From Heyndrickxia sporothermodurans (GTDB taxonomy: Bacteria > Bacillota > Bacilli > Bacillales > Bacillaceae_C), in the NCBI RefSeq assembly GCF_016785185.1, contig NZ_JAEKDY010000001.1: DNA of 64,000 nt; one strand, 5' to 3'. Below the pieces are notes generated by a model. The model was not told where the DNA came from, did not search any database, and saw only the letters and a program-made list of their open reading frames with translations. The position numbers and the translations under genes are program-made. This document shows, piece after piece, positions 1 to 7,631 of this stretch; the stretch's first letter is position 1, and every line of letters starts with the position of its first letter.

Positions 1-606
1 TGGATTATGAATATTGTAGTATTCATCTTGCTGGCGATGATTGTGGATATGCTCCTACCAAACTCGGCAATGAAAAAGTATACAAAAATGGTAACCGGCC
101 TGTTGTTGATTGCGATTATTCTAACCCCTCTTCTAAAGGTGGTAGCAAAAGATTTCGATCAGGTCGTTGCATCGTTTTCAAACAAAAAAATAATAGACAG
201 TAACAAAGTAGAAAATTTAATAGAATCGAAAAAAAAAGAAATACAAGCAGGACAAGTTGAATATACATTAAAACAAGTGGGTGAAAAAATGAAAAATGAT
301 GTTAAAGAGGAGTTGATAGACAGATTTGACAAAGATATTCAACAAATAAAGATAGATTCTAAAGACCGAGTTGCAGAAAACGAAAATCCGATAGAAAAGG
401 TGATTGTTTATCTCTCGGAAAAAAAGAAAGATGATTCCGTTCCAATCATTAAACCAGTTAATATTAGCATTGGTGAAGAAGAGCCGGAAGAAGGGATGGG
501 AAGTAGAGAAAATGAAAGCATATTATCTATGTTATCCGAACGCTGGGGAATAGCTCCCGACCAAATTGAACTCAATAACGGAGAGGGGGGTTCTAGACCG
601 GAATGA
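1..606 (+). CDS. spoIIIAF: Stage III sporulation protein SpoIIIAF (5'-truncated by window edge)
   Basis: Component of the SpoIIIA-SpoIIQ channel complex that links mother cell and forespore during engulfment; it sits in the mother-cell membrane. The N-terminus shows two hydrophobic segments (about residues 3-18 and 30-48) separated by the MLLPNSAMKKYTKMV stretch typical of the family, then a long charged soluble domain. The first internal ATG is at position 7, but the two codons before it (Trp-Ile) are in frame and fit the family's usual N-terminus, so the real start probably lies left of the window. Its stop overlaps the spoIIIAG start (ATGA), as expected for translational coupling in the spoIIIA operon. 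Confidence 0.93.
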   Translation, partial: WIMNIVVFILLAMIVDMLLPNSAMKKYTKMVTGLLLIAIILTPLLKVVAKDFDQVVASFSNKKIIDSNKVENLIESKKKEIQAGQVEYTLKQVGEKMKNDVKEELIDRFDKDIQQIKIDSKDRVAENENPIEKVIVYLSEKKKDDSVPIIKPVNISIGEEEPEEGMGSRENESILSMLSERWGIAPDQIELNNGEGGSRPE

Positions 607-1256
607 GTAATAATAAAGGTCCAGTCGATTGGATTAAGGAAAAACTATTTCAGACAAACGAAAAAGATCCAAGTAAAAAAAGTAAAAAGTATCAATATTT
701 TTTAATTGTATTAGTATGTGGAATTGCTTTCATGCTCATCAGTGATATATGGAAAAGTGGGAAAAAGGAAACATCCACATCCGTCTATAGTGCGGCAAAT
801 AATCAAAAAGATGTAGAAACATTTGGTTCTGGTAATAAAAATCAGAATAAATCGATGAAAGATTATGAAATGCAATTTGAAACTGAGTTAAAGGATGCGT
901 TAGAACAAATATCAGGTGTTGGAAAGGTCCGGGTGATTGTGAATCTAGAAGCAACTGAGAGTAAAGTGTATGAGAAAAATACAGTCATCCAAAATCAAAC
1001 AACAACTGAAACAGATCCAAATGGTGGTGAGCGTAAAATTGAAGATTTATCGAAGGATGAAAAGCTCGTTGTAATTAGGGATGGAGATAAAGAAATACCA
1101 ATAATTACTGAAACAAAAAAACCAGCTATTCGAGGCGTTCTTGTTATTGCAGATGGCGCGAAAAATATATTCATTAAAAGCACCATTATTGAAGCAGTTT
1201 CAAGAGTTTTAGATGTTCCGAGCCACCGTGTATCTGTTCAACCTAAAAAAAGCTAA
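603..1256 (+). CDS. spoIIIAG: Stage III sporulation protein SpoIIIAG
   Basis: Ring-forming subunit of the SpoIIIA secretion-like feeding-tube complex in the mother-cell membrane. One transmembrane segment (about residues 29-46, YFLIVLVCGIAFMLI) is followed by an extracytoplasmic domain that holds the ring-building region, with the conserved stretch ALEQISGVGKVRVIVNLEAT near residue 100. At 217 residues it is close to the family norm. The start is fixed by the ATGA overlap with spoIIIAF and a GGAGAGGGGGG purine run upstream. The gene order AF-AG-AH is that of the sporulation operon transcribed by sigma-E in B. subtilis; I did not identify its promoter, which lies outside the window. Confidence 0.95.
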   Translation: MSNNKGPVDWIKEKLFQTNEKDPSKKSKKYQYFLIVLVCGIAFMLISDIWKSGKKETSTSVYSAANNQKDVETFGSGNKNQNKSMKDYEMQFETELKDALEQISGVGKVRVIVNLEATESKVYEKNTVIQNQTTTETDPNGGERKIEDLSKDEKLVVIRDGDKEIPIITETKKPAIRGVLVIADGAKNIFIKSTIIEAVSRVLDVPSHRVSVQPKKS

Positions 1257-1269
1257 GGGGGATTTATCT

Positions 1270-1812
1270 ATGTTATTAAAAAAACAAACAGTATGGTTAT
1301 TAACAATGCTAAGCTTAGTTGTTGTTTTATCAGTCTATTATGTCACTTCCGAGCCAAAACAATCGGATATGGCAGCAGTTGAGAATAAAGATGGCAAAGA
1401 AGCAACAAAGAATCAAGACACTACTAAAAAAGGAAAAAATAAAAGTGTGGTAACTGAATCTGCAGATAATGAAGTATTTGAACAAATCCGCTTACAAGTT
1501 CAAGATGCTAGAAGTAAACTAAGAGAAGATTTAACTGCAAAAGCAGCTTCAACCGATTTATCTGCCGATGAAAGAAGTAAAGCGGTAGATGAAATGAAAA
1601 AATTAACAGAAATAGCTCAAACAGAAAAGGTTTTGGAAAACTTAATTAAATCAAAAGGATATGAGGACGTTTTAGTTCATGCAGATGGAGATGATATGAA
1701 AATCACGGTGAAGGCAAAAGAACACGATACAAAAGCGGCAAACCAAATTGTTCGACTCGTAACTGAACAATTAGGTAGCTTACAAAATGTTGCCGTAAAT
1801 TTTCAACCTTAA
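1270..1812 (+). CDS. spoIIIAH: Stage III sporulation protein SpoIIIAH
   Basis: Mother-cell membrane protein whose outer domain binds forespore SpoIIQ in the intermembrane space, forming part of the channel and holding the engulfing membranes together. There is one N-terminal transmembrane helix (residues 8-26, VWLLTMLSLVVVLSVYYV), a charged low-complexity linker rich in Lys, Asp and Thr, then the C-terminal domain, which resembles SpoIIIAG and the YscJ/FliF ring-building fold. I chose the ATG at 1270 because it follows AAGGGGGA. A longer reading frame begins upstream inside spoIIIAG, but it has no ribosome binding site and would put residues before the membrane anchor. Last gene of the operon, followed by a hairpin terminator. 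Confidence 0.95.
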   Translation: MLLKKQTVWLLTMLSLVVVLSVYYVTSEPKQSDMAAVENKDGKEATKNQDTTKKGKNKSVVTESADNEVFEQIRLQVQDARSKLREDLTAKAASTDLSADERSKAVDEMKKLTEIAQTEKVLENLIKSKGYEDVLVHADGDDMKITVKAKEHDTKAANQIVRLVTEQLGSLQNVAVNFQP

Positions 1813-1820
1813 AATACATG

Positions 1821-1850
1821 AAAGTCCCTTATTGATAAGGGGCTTTTTTA
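1821..1850 (+). terminator. Rho-independent terminator of the spoIIIA operon
   Basis: A near-perfect hairpin (AGTCCCTTAT / ATAAGGGGCT, 2-nt loop) is followed by a run of six T, just after the spoIIIAH stop. Confidence 0.85.
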
Positions 1851-1979
1851 AATTCTTTTGAGATTGATTCGTGGGGATATTCGATTGTTCCTATTCAGTT
1901 ATTGAATTTTGACTAACTATTATCGTATGATATTAGTAGCTAGTCATAAGCTACCAAAATCTAATTTTTTATTAGATGT

Positions 1980-2009
1980 TTGACATTGTCAGACTTTCAG
2001 CGGGATAAT
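1980..2009 (+). promoter_or_regulatory. Candidate sigma-A promoter for accBC
   Basis: TTGACA at 1980-1985 and GATAAT at 2004-2009, with an 18-nt spacer, lie about 40 bp upstream of accB. The transcript start would fall beside a small inverted repeat (TTCAGC ... GCTGAA, 1995-2021) that occupies the short leader. Confidence 0.55.
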
Positions 2010-2048
2010 AGTAATAGCTGAAAAATTCAAAAAGAGGTGTAATTCAAT

Positions 2049-2537
2049 ATGAAAATACAAGAAATTCGTGAATTAATCAAACTTGTTGATCAATCAAGTA
2101 TTGATGAAATTGAAATTGAAAATGATGGTTCAATTATTAAAATGAAGAAACAATCCGGAGTAACTCTAGTTGAAACACCACTTGTTGCTAACGTTCCAAC
2201 TCAGCAAGTCGCACAAGTACCAGTATCTCAACCTGCTGTAGCAGAAGTGAAAAAAGAAGCTGAACAAGTTCAACCACAAGCGGCTGCTGACGAAAATTTA
2301 CATAAAATTGTTTCGCCAATGGTTGGTACATTCTATCAATCACCTTCACCAGATAGTGATGTATATGTAAAGGTTGGTTCAAAAGTTCAACCGGATACTG
2401 TTGTTTGTATCGTCGAAGCAATGAAACTATTTAATGAAATCGAAGCTGAAGTTGAAGGAGAAATCGTCGAAATTCTAGTAAAGGATGGTCAACTTGTTGA
2501 ATATGGACAACCTTTATTCTTGGTGAAGTCTAAGTAA
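2049..2537 (+). CDS. accB: Biotin carboxyl carrier protein of acetyl-CoA carboxylase
   Basis: Carries the biotin that AccC carboxylates and AccAD uses to make malonyl-CoA, the first committed step of fatty acid synthesis in the cytoplasm. The N-terminal 30 residues resemble the family (MKIQEIRELIKLVDQSSIDE), followed by a Pro/Ala/Gln/Val-rich flexible linker (about residues 45-85) and a biotinyl domain with the EAMKLFNE motif; the biotinylated lysine is residue 126. Length 162 is usual for Bacillus. The AGAGGTGT upstream fixes the ATG. Only 13 nt separate it from accC, consistent with a bicistronic accBC operon. Confidence 0.97.
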   Translation: MKIQEIRELIKLVDQSSIDEIEIENDGSIIKMKKQSGVTLVETPLVANVPTQQVAQVPVSQPAVAEVKKEAEQVQPQAAADENLHKIVSPMVGTFYQSPSPDSDVYVKVGSKVQPDTVVCIVEAMKLFNEIEAEVEGEIVEILVKDGQLVEYGQPLFLVKSK

Positions 2538-2550
2538 GGAGCGAACTTCA

Positions 2551-3900
2551 ATGATAAAAAAAGTGTTAATCGCAAATCGCGGTGAGATAGCCGTTCGAAT
2601 TATTCGTGCTTGTCGTGATTTAGGAATCGAAGCAGTGGCTGTTTATTCGGAGGCTGATAAAGATGCTTTGCATGTACAATTAGCTGATGAAGCCTATTGC
2701 ATAGGTCCAAAATCATCAAAAGACAGCTATTTAAACGTAACAAATATTATAAGTGTTGCGAAATTAACTGGATGCGATGCAATCCATCCAGGATATGGTT
2801 TCCTTGCTGAAAATGCTGATTTTGCAGAATTATGCAGAGAATGCAATATTATCTTCATCGGTCCAAGTCCGGAAGCAATTTCTAAAATGGGAACGAAGGA
2901 TATTGCTAGAGAAACAATGAAGGAAGCTGGTGTTCCGATTGTTCCCGGGTCCAATGGGATTATTAACAACATAGAAGAAGCGATTGAATTAGCTAATTCA
3001 ATGGATTATCCAGTCATTATAAAAGCGACTGCAGGGGGCGGCGGTAAAGGAATCCGCGTTGCAAACAATGAAGACGAATTAATTAAAGGGATTAATATTA
3101 CTCAACAAGAGGCAGCAACAGCTTTTGGAAATCCAGGGGTTTATATTGAAAAATATATTCAAGACTTCCGACATGTTGAGATTCAAGTGATGGCAGATCA
3201 ACATGGAAATGTGATCCATTTAGGTGAAAGGGATTGCACAATACAAAGAAGGTTACAAAAATTACTAGAAGAGTCGCCTTCACCTGCACTCACTCCGGAA
3301 ATACGTGAAAAAATGGGTGAAGCAGCTGTTAAAGCAGCGAAAGCAGTAGATTATACTGGCGCTGGAACAATTGAATTTATTTATGATCATCGTAATCAAA
3401 TTTTCTATTTCATGGAAATGAATACACGAATTCAAGTAGAACATCCGGTTACTGAATTAGTTACAGGTGTTGACCTAGTTAAAGAACAAATACTTGTTGC
3501 TTCTGGAAAGCCATTGTCCATTAAACAAGAAGATGTAACATTTTCCGGTTGGGCAATTGAATGCAGAATAAATGCTGAAAACCCTGCTAAAAATTTTATG
3601 CCATCAGCGGGAAAAATTGAAATGTATTTACCACCAGGTGGTTTAGGTATTCGAATTGATTCAGCTGCATATCCTGGTTATGAGATCCCTCCATATTATG
3701 ATTCGATGATTGCTAAAGTAATATCGTATGGCTCAACGAGGGAAAAAGCCATTGCAAGAATGAAGCGAGCCTTAAGTGAATTTGCAGTTGAAGGTGTTCA
3801 CACTACAATTCCCTTTCATTTAAGATTATTAGAACATGAGACTTTTGTTAAAGGTGACTTTAATACAAAATTTTTAGAGATATACGATCTAATGAAATAA
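2551..3900 (+). CDS. accC: Biotin carboxylase subunit of acetyl-CoA carboxylase
   Basis: ATP-dependent carboxylation of the biotin on AccB. The protein shows the expected order: N-terminal Rossmann-like domain (IANRGEIAVRIIRACRDLGI), ATP-grasp domain with the glycine-rich loop TAGGGGKGI near residue 165, catalytic MNTRIQVEHPVTE near residue 290, and the C-terminal carboxylase domain. At 449 residues it matches stand-alone AccC rather than fused propionyl- or methylcrotonyl-CoA carboxylase alpha subunits. Because the window also encodes the carboxyltransferase YqjD without a partner alpha subunit, AccC/AccB are possible partners for it (inference). RBS AAGGAGCG precedes the ATG. Confidence 0.97.
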   Translation: MIKKVLIANRGEIAVRIIRACRDLGIEAVAVYSEADKDALHVQLADEAYCIGPKSSKDSYLNVTNIISVAKLTGCDAIHPGYGFLAENADFAELCRECNIIFIGPSPEAISKMGTKDIARETMKEAGVPIVPGSNGIINNIEEAIELANSMDYPVIIKATAGGGGKGIRVANNEDELIKGINITQQEAATAFGNPGVYIEKYIQDFRHVEIQVMADQHGNVIHLGERDCTIQRRLQKLLEESPSPALTPEIREKMGEAAVKAAKAVDYTGAGTIEFIYDHRNQIFYFMEMNTRIQVEHPVTELVTGVDLVKEQILVASGKPLSIKQEDVTFSGWAIECRINAENPAKNFMPSAGKIEMYLPPGGLGIRIDSAAYPGYEIPPYYDSMIAKVISYGSTREKAIARMKRALSEFAVEGVHTTIPFHLRLLEHETFVKGDFNTKFLEIYDLMK

Positions 3901-3926
3901 TTAATTGTACGGAGGTGCTTAATCAT

Positions 3927-4340
3927 ATGGTTGAGACAAATTCAATGCTAGAAATGGATTACGGGCACGATGGATTAGGTAAAGTTGAAATTGCACCAGA
4001 AGTTATCGAGGTTATTGCTGGAATCGCCGCTTCTGAGGTCGAGGGTGTCGCACAGATGCGTGGGAATTTCGCTTCGGGTGTTGCTGAAAAACTCGGAAGG
4101 AAAAATCATGGAAAAGGCGTAAAGGTAGACTTAACGGATGAAGGAATTATTATTGATGTATATTGCTCCATGAACTTTGGCATTTCAATCCCAACAGTGG
4201 CGCAAAAGATACAAGATAATATTAGGCAAGCATTATTGAATATGACAGCACTGGAAACAAAAGAAATAAATATTCATATTGTAGGGATTCAATTTGAAAC
4301 CCAAAAACCTGAAACGGATTTCGAATCAGAAATGATGTAA
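3927..4340 (+). CDS. yqhY: Asp23/Gls24 family envelope stress response protein YqhY
   Basis: Small cytoplasmic Asp23/Gls24 (DUF322) protein. In Bacillus it is encoded next to accBC, where genetic work has linked it to control of acetyl-CoA carboxylase activity. Seen here: the GKVEIAPEVIEVIAGIAASE opening of the domain, the IDVYCSMNFGISIPTVA core, and the helix QDNIRQALLNMTALE. The ATG at 3927 is preferred because GGAGGTG ends 9 nt before it; the upstream in-frame TTG overlaps that ribosome binding site. The gene lies 26 nt after accC, so it is probably cotranscribed, and it is followed by a strong terminator. Confidence 0.93.
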   Translation: MVETNSMLEMDYGHDGLGKVEIAPEVIEVIAGIAASEVEGVAQMRGNFASGVAEKLGRKNHGKGVKVDLTDEGIIIDVYCSMNFGISIPTVAQKIQDNIRQALLNMTALETKEINIHIVGIQFETQKPETDFESEMM

Positions 4341-4344
4341 TTAG

Positions 4345-4381
4345 AAAAGGTAATCCAAAATCTATTTTGGATTACCTTTTT
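4345..4381 (+). terminator. Terminator after accBC-yqhY
   Basis: Perfect 16-bp stem AAAAGGTAATCCAAAA / TTTTGGATTACCTTTT with a 4-nt loop and trailing T residues. The A-rich left arm means it could also act on the other strand. Confidence 0.85.
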
Positions 4382-4538
4382 AATTTGTTGAACGATGTTA
4401 AAATTCAATCTTCTCATGATAAATGTGCTTTCTTAGTTGTTTTTGTGATATTATCTTTTTAGGAAATGTGTAATTTTACAATGTAACTGGCGATAATGAT
4501 ATTATTCATGACTAGTTTAAAAGGAGTTTTATGTAAAG

Positions 4539-4931
4539 ATGAAAAGAAGAACTGCTAGAGAAAAAGCACTTCAAGCATTATTTCAAATAGATATAAACGA
4601 GGCTGCTCCAGAAGAAGCAATTAAGAATATCTTAAGAGATGAACAAAATGATGAATACTTAAACACTTTGGTAAACGGAACATGTGGGCATATTAAAGAA
4701 ATTGACGACACCATTTCACGCCATTTAGAAAAGTGGACAATCGAACGTTTAGCTAAAGTAGATTTAAATATTTTACGACTTGGAGTATTTGAACTTGTTT
4801 ATGTACCCGAAGTTCCAGCAAATGTGGCGATTAACGAAGCGTTAGAGGTCTCTAAGCGATTTGGTGATGAACGTTCAAGTAAATTTATTAATGGAGTGCT
4901 TTCAAAAATAAAAGATTCGATCGAAAAGTAA
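4539..4931 (+). CDS. nusB: Transcription antitermination factor NusB
   Basis: RNA-binding all-helical protein that works with NusE (S10) on boxA RNA in rRNA antitermination. The conserved opening RRTAREKALQALFQID and the C-terminal ILRLGVFELVYVPEVPANVAINEALE are present, and 130 residues is normal. ATG at 4539 has AAGGAG upstream. A hairpin follows, so it may be transcribed apart from xseA although it keeps its usual place between yqhY and xseA (the folD gene found there in B. subtilis is absent). Confidence 0.96.
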   Translation: MKRRTAREKALQALFQIDINEAAPEEAIKNILRDEQNDEYLNTLVNGTCGHIKEIDDTISRHLEKWTIERLAKVDLNILRLGVFELVYVPEVPANVAINEALEVSKRFGDERSSKFINGVLSKIKDSIEK

Positions 4932-4972
4932 TTTAAACTTCGTAAATACGGTGATTAAGTTGTATAATGTAA

Positions 4973-5010
4973 ACAAAAGCTGTCTTCCGTGGAAGCAGCT
5001 TTTGTTTTGT
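4973..5010 (+). terminator. Terminator after nusB
   Basis: Inverted repeat ACAAAAGCTG ... CAGCTTTTGT with an inner TTCC/GGAA pair and trailing T-rich tract, in the nusB-xseA gap. Confidence 0.7.
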
Positions 5011-5042
5011 AACGTAATTTTTGAGATTAAGGATGTTTTTGA

Positions 5043-6386
5043 ATGACAACAAAACCCTATCTTACAGTCCATGCATTAACAAAATATATAAAAAGAAAAT
5101 TTGATGTTGATCCACATCTTGTTGATATTCATGTAAAAGGTGAAATTTCTAACTATAAGCAACATTCTAGCGGTCATATGTATTTTACATTAAAGGATGA
5201 CAAAGCTAGAATATTAGCAGTGATGTTTTCAAAATCAAATAAAGGATTGAAATTCAAACCTGAAAATGGCATGAACGTTCTCATTCAGGGTCAGATTACC
5301 GTGTATGAAGGTAGCGGGCAATATCAATTATACGTAAAGCAAATGCAGCCGGATGGAATTGGTGAATTATATTTAGCCTATGAACAACTTAAAACTAAAC
5401 TTAGTCAGGAAGGCTTATTTGCGCTAGAAAGAAAAAGAAAATTACCCCCATACCCGAAAAATATTGGTGTTATTACCTCTCCTACCGGTGCGGCCGTTAG
5501 AGACATCATTTCAACGATAAAACGTCGATATCCGATCGGCAAAATCAAATTAATACCTGCATTAGTTCAAGGTGAAAATGCAGCAAAATCGATTGCAAAT
5601 GCGATTGAAAAAATGAATGAAATGAAAGAAATAGATGTATTGATCGTTGGTCGTGGTGGGGGATCAATTGAAGAGCTTTGGGCATTTAATGAAGAAATTG
5701 TTGCTCGAGCGATTTTTAACTCAAAGATACCTATTATATCTGCGGTTGGACATGAAACAGACTTCACAATAGCAGATTTTGTTGCTGACCTACGTGCACC
5801 AACTCCAACTGGTGCCGCTGAATTAGCTGTGCCGCATATCGAAGAAATTATGGAAAAATTATTAAATAGAAAATCAAGACTAATTAGGGGATTTTCCGAA
5901 ATCGTTCAGCATCAACGAAAAAGGCTGCAATTTATTAAACGATCCTATGTTTTTCGCAACCCAAACAGATTGTATGAGCAAAAAATGGAGTATATGGATC
6001 ACCTTACGGAACGATTGACACGGCAAATGAACAAAACGTTGCAACACGAAATGACAAGATATGAACAACTAGCGAAAAGACTACAAAGAAATCAGCCTCA
6101 TCAGTTACTTGAGCGGGGAAAAGAAAAACATGTACGGTTAAATAAAGAATTAAGGAGTCGTTTGCAAGCAATTTTACAAACGAAACAACAAGAGTTTTCA
6201 AAAGCAATTACTGCACTGGAGGCTTTAAGTCCCCTTAAAGTAATGGAACGAGGATATAGCCTCGCATATACTCCAGAAAAAGAAATTATAAAAAGCATCG
6301 AACAAACCTCTAAAGGTGAAGAAATTCAAGTAATGGTTTCGGATGGGAAAATCATCTGTTCGGTTGAAAACATTGAAAAGGGATGA
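5043..6386 (+). CDS. xseA: Exodeoxyribonuclease VII large subunit
   Basis: Catalytic subunit of ExoVII, a single-strand-specific nuclease in DNA repair. N-terminal OB-fold (about residues 1-105, VHVKGEISNYKQHSSGHMYFTLKD), the catalytic core with PKNIGVITSPTGAAVRDI and the GRGGGSIEELWAFN motif, then a long coiled-coil arm and the C-terminal segment LKVMERGYSLAY. Length 447 is typical. The stop lies 7 nt upstream of the xseB start. Genes from xseA to recN run on the same strand with short gaps, as in B. subtilis. Confidence 0.96.
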   Translation: MTTKPYLTVHALTKYIKRKFDVDPHLVDIHVKGEISNYKQHSSGHMYFTLKDDKARILAVMFSKSNKGLKFKPENGMNVLIQGQITVYEGSGQYQLYVKQMQPDGIGELYLAYEQLKTKLSQEGLFALERKRKLPPYPKNIGVITSPTGAAVRDIISTIKRRYPIGKIKLIPALVQGENAAKSIANAIEKMNEMKEIDVLIVGRGGGSIEELWAFNEEIVARAIFNSKIPIISAVGHETDFTIADFVADLRAPTPTGAAELAVPHIEEIMEKLLNRKSRLIRGFSEIVQHQRKRLQFIKRSYVFRNPNRLYEQKMEYMDHLTERLTRQMNKTLQHEMTRYEQLAKRLQRNQPHQLLERGKEKHVRLNKELRSRLQAILQTKQQEFSKAITALEALSPLKVMERGYSLAYTPEKEIIKSIEQTSKGEEIQVMVSDGKIICSVENIEKG

Positions 6387-6393
6387 GAGAAAA

Positions 6394-6618
6394 ATGGAAA
6401 AGCAATTATCTTTTGAAGAAGCAATGGAACAGTTAGAAGTAATTGTCCAGCGGTTAGAAGAAGGAGACGTTCCATTAGAGGAGGCACTTACAATCTATAA
6501 AAAAGGAATGGGTCTTTCAAAGCTTTGTCATGATAAATTAAAAATGGTAGAAGAACAATTAACTAGTGTAATTACTGAAAATGGAGAAGAGGAGTTTAGC
6601 ATCAAAGAGGAGGAGTAG
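6394..6618 (+). CDS. xseB: Exodeoxyribonuclease VII small subunit
   Basis: Small partner of XseA, 74 residues, with the family signature LSFEEAMEQLEVIVQRLEEG and LEEALTIYKKGMGLSKLCH. The ATG at 6394 follows GGATGAGAG and is chosen over a longer frame that starts within xseA, because known XseB proteins begin just before the helical LSFEEA segment. Very acidic C-terminus. Two nucleotides separate it from ispA, so coupling is likely. Confidence 0.94.
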   Translation: MEKQLSFEEAMEQLEVIVQRLEEGDVPLEEALTIYKKGMGLSKLCHDKLKMVEEQLTSVITENGEEEFSIKEEE

Positions 6619-6620
6619 AA

Positions 6621-7508
6621 TTGGATTTACATAAATTAAGATCATTTATGAAGAAAGTGAACGAACGATTAGAAACAGAACTTTCTCAGGCTATTGTGAA
6701 ATTACATGCTCCTCAAAAAATAAAGGATGCTATGGCTTATTCGCTTCAAGCAGGTGGTAAACGAATCCGTCCGACATTGCTTTTAGCTACCTTACATGCC
6801 TTTGGAAAAGAAATGAAGTATGGAATAAAAACAGCTTGTGCATTAGAAATGGTTCATACATACTCACTAATTCATGATGATTTACCCGCGATGGATAACG
6901 ATGATCTACGACGTGGAAAGCCAACGAATCATAAAGTATTTGGTGAGGCCTATTCGATTTTAGCGGGTGATGGTCTACTCACATATAGCTTTCAAATGAT
7001 TGCGCAGGATTCAACTTTAACGAGCGAACAAAAGGTAAAGATCATTGAACTTCTGGCGATTGCTGCCGGTCCTGAAGGCATGGTTGGTGGACAAGTTGCA
7101 GATATGCTTGGTGAAAAACAAGAATTATCAATAGAAGAATTAGAATATATTCACAGAAATAAGACCGGTAAACTTCTAACATTCAGTGCGGTAGCAGGTG
7201 CTATAATAGCAGGTGCATCGAGTGAACAAATAGATTTGTTAAAAAAATATGCAGAAAATATCGGCCTTGCCTTTCAAATCCGTGATGATATTTTAGATAT
7301 TGAAGGAAAAGAAGAAATCATTGGTAAGCCGGTGGGAAGCGATGAAGGAAATGTGAAAAGCACATACCCATCCTTATTAACGTTAGATGGTGCGAAGGAA
7401 CGTCTCCATTATCATACGAATCTTGCAAAAGATATGCTGCGGGATCTAAATCTTGATACTAAGCTTTTAGAAGAACTTGCTGAATTAATTGTAGTAAGAA
7501 ATCATTAA
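6621..7508 (+). CDS. ispA: Farnesyl diphosphate synthase (geranyltranstransferase)
   Basis: Condenses IPP with DMAPP/GPP to make farnesyl diphosphate for quinone, undecaprenyl and heptaprenyl lipids. Both aspartate-rich motifs are present: DDLPAMDNDD near residue 87 and DDILD near residue 228, plus GGKRIRPTL near residue 47. Length 295 is standard. TTG start with GAGGAGGAG upstream. Next to dxs, placing two isoprenoid genes together as in many Bacillaceae. Confidence 0.95.
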   Translation: MDLHKLRSFMKKVNERLETELSQAIVKLHAPQKIKDAMAYSLQAGGKRIRPTLLLATLHAFGKEMKYGIKTACALEMVHTYSLIHDDLPAMDNDDLRRGKPTNHKVFGEAYSILAGDGLLTYSFQMIAQDSTLTSEQKVKIIELLAIAAGPEGMVGGQVADMLGEKQELSIEELEYIHRNKTGKLLTFSAVAGAIIAGASSEQIDLLKKYAENIGLAFQIRDDILDIEGKEEIIGKPVGSDEGNVKSTYPSLLTLDGAKERLHYHTNLAKDMLRDLNLDTKLLEELAELIVVRNH

Positions 7509-7631
7509 AATAGGTATAGAATGAGTATGTAAGTAAAATATGTTATAATACAGTAATCTAACTATCCGTTACAATTATAAAAATCAAGACATCAACAGTA
7601 AAATCTATGAAATGAAAGTGAGTGATCCATT

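Noticed and set aside
1940..1975. Possible FapR site (TTAGTAGCTAGTCATAA) before accB
   Set aside because: Only a partial match to TTAGTACCTAGTACTAA, lacks symmetry, and accBC is not a classic FapR target.
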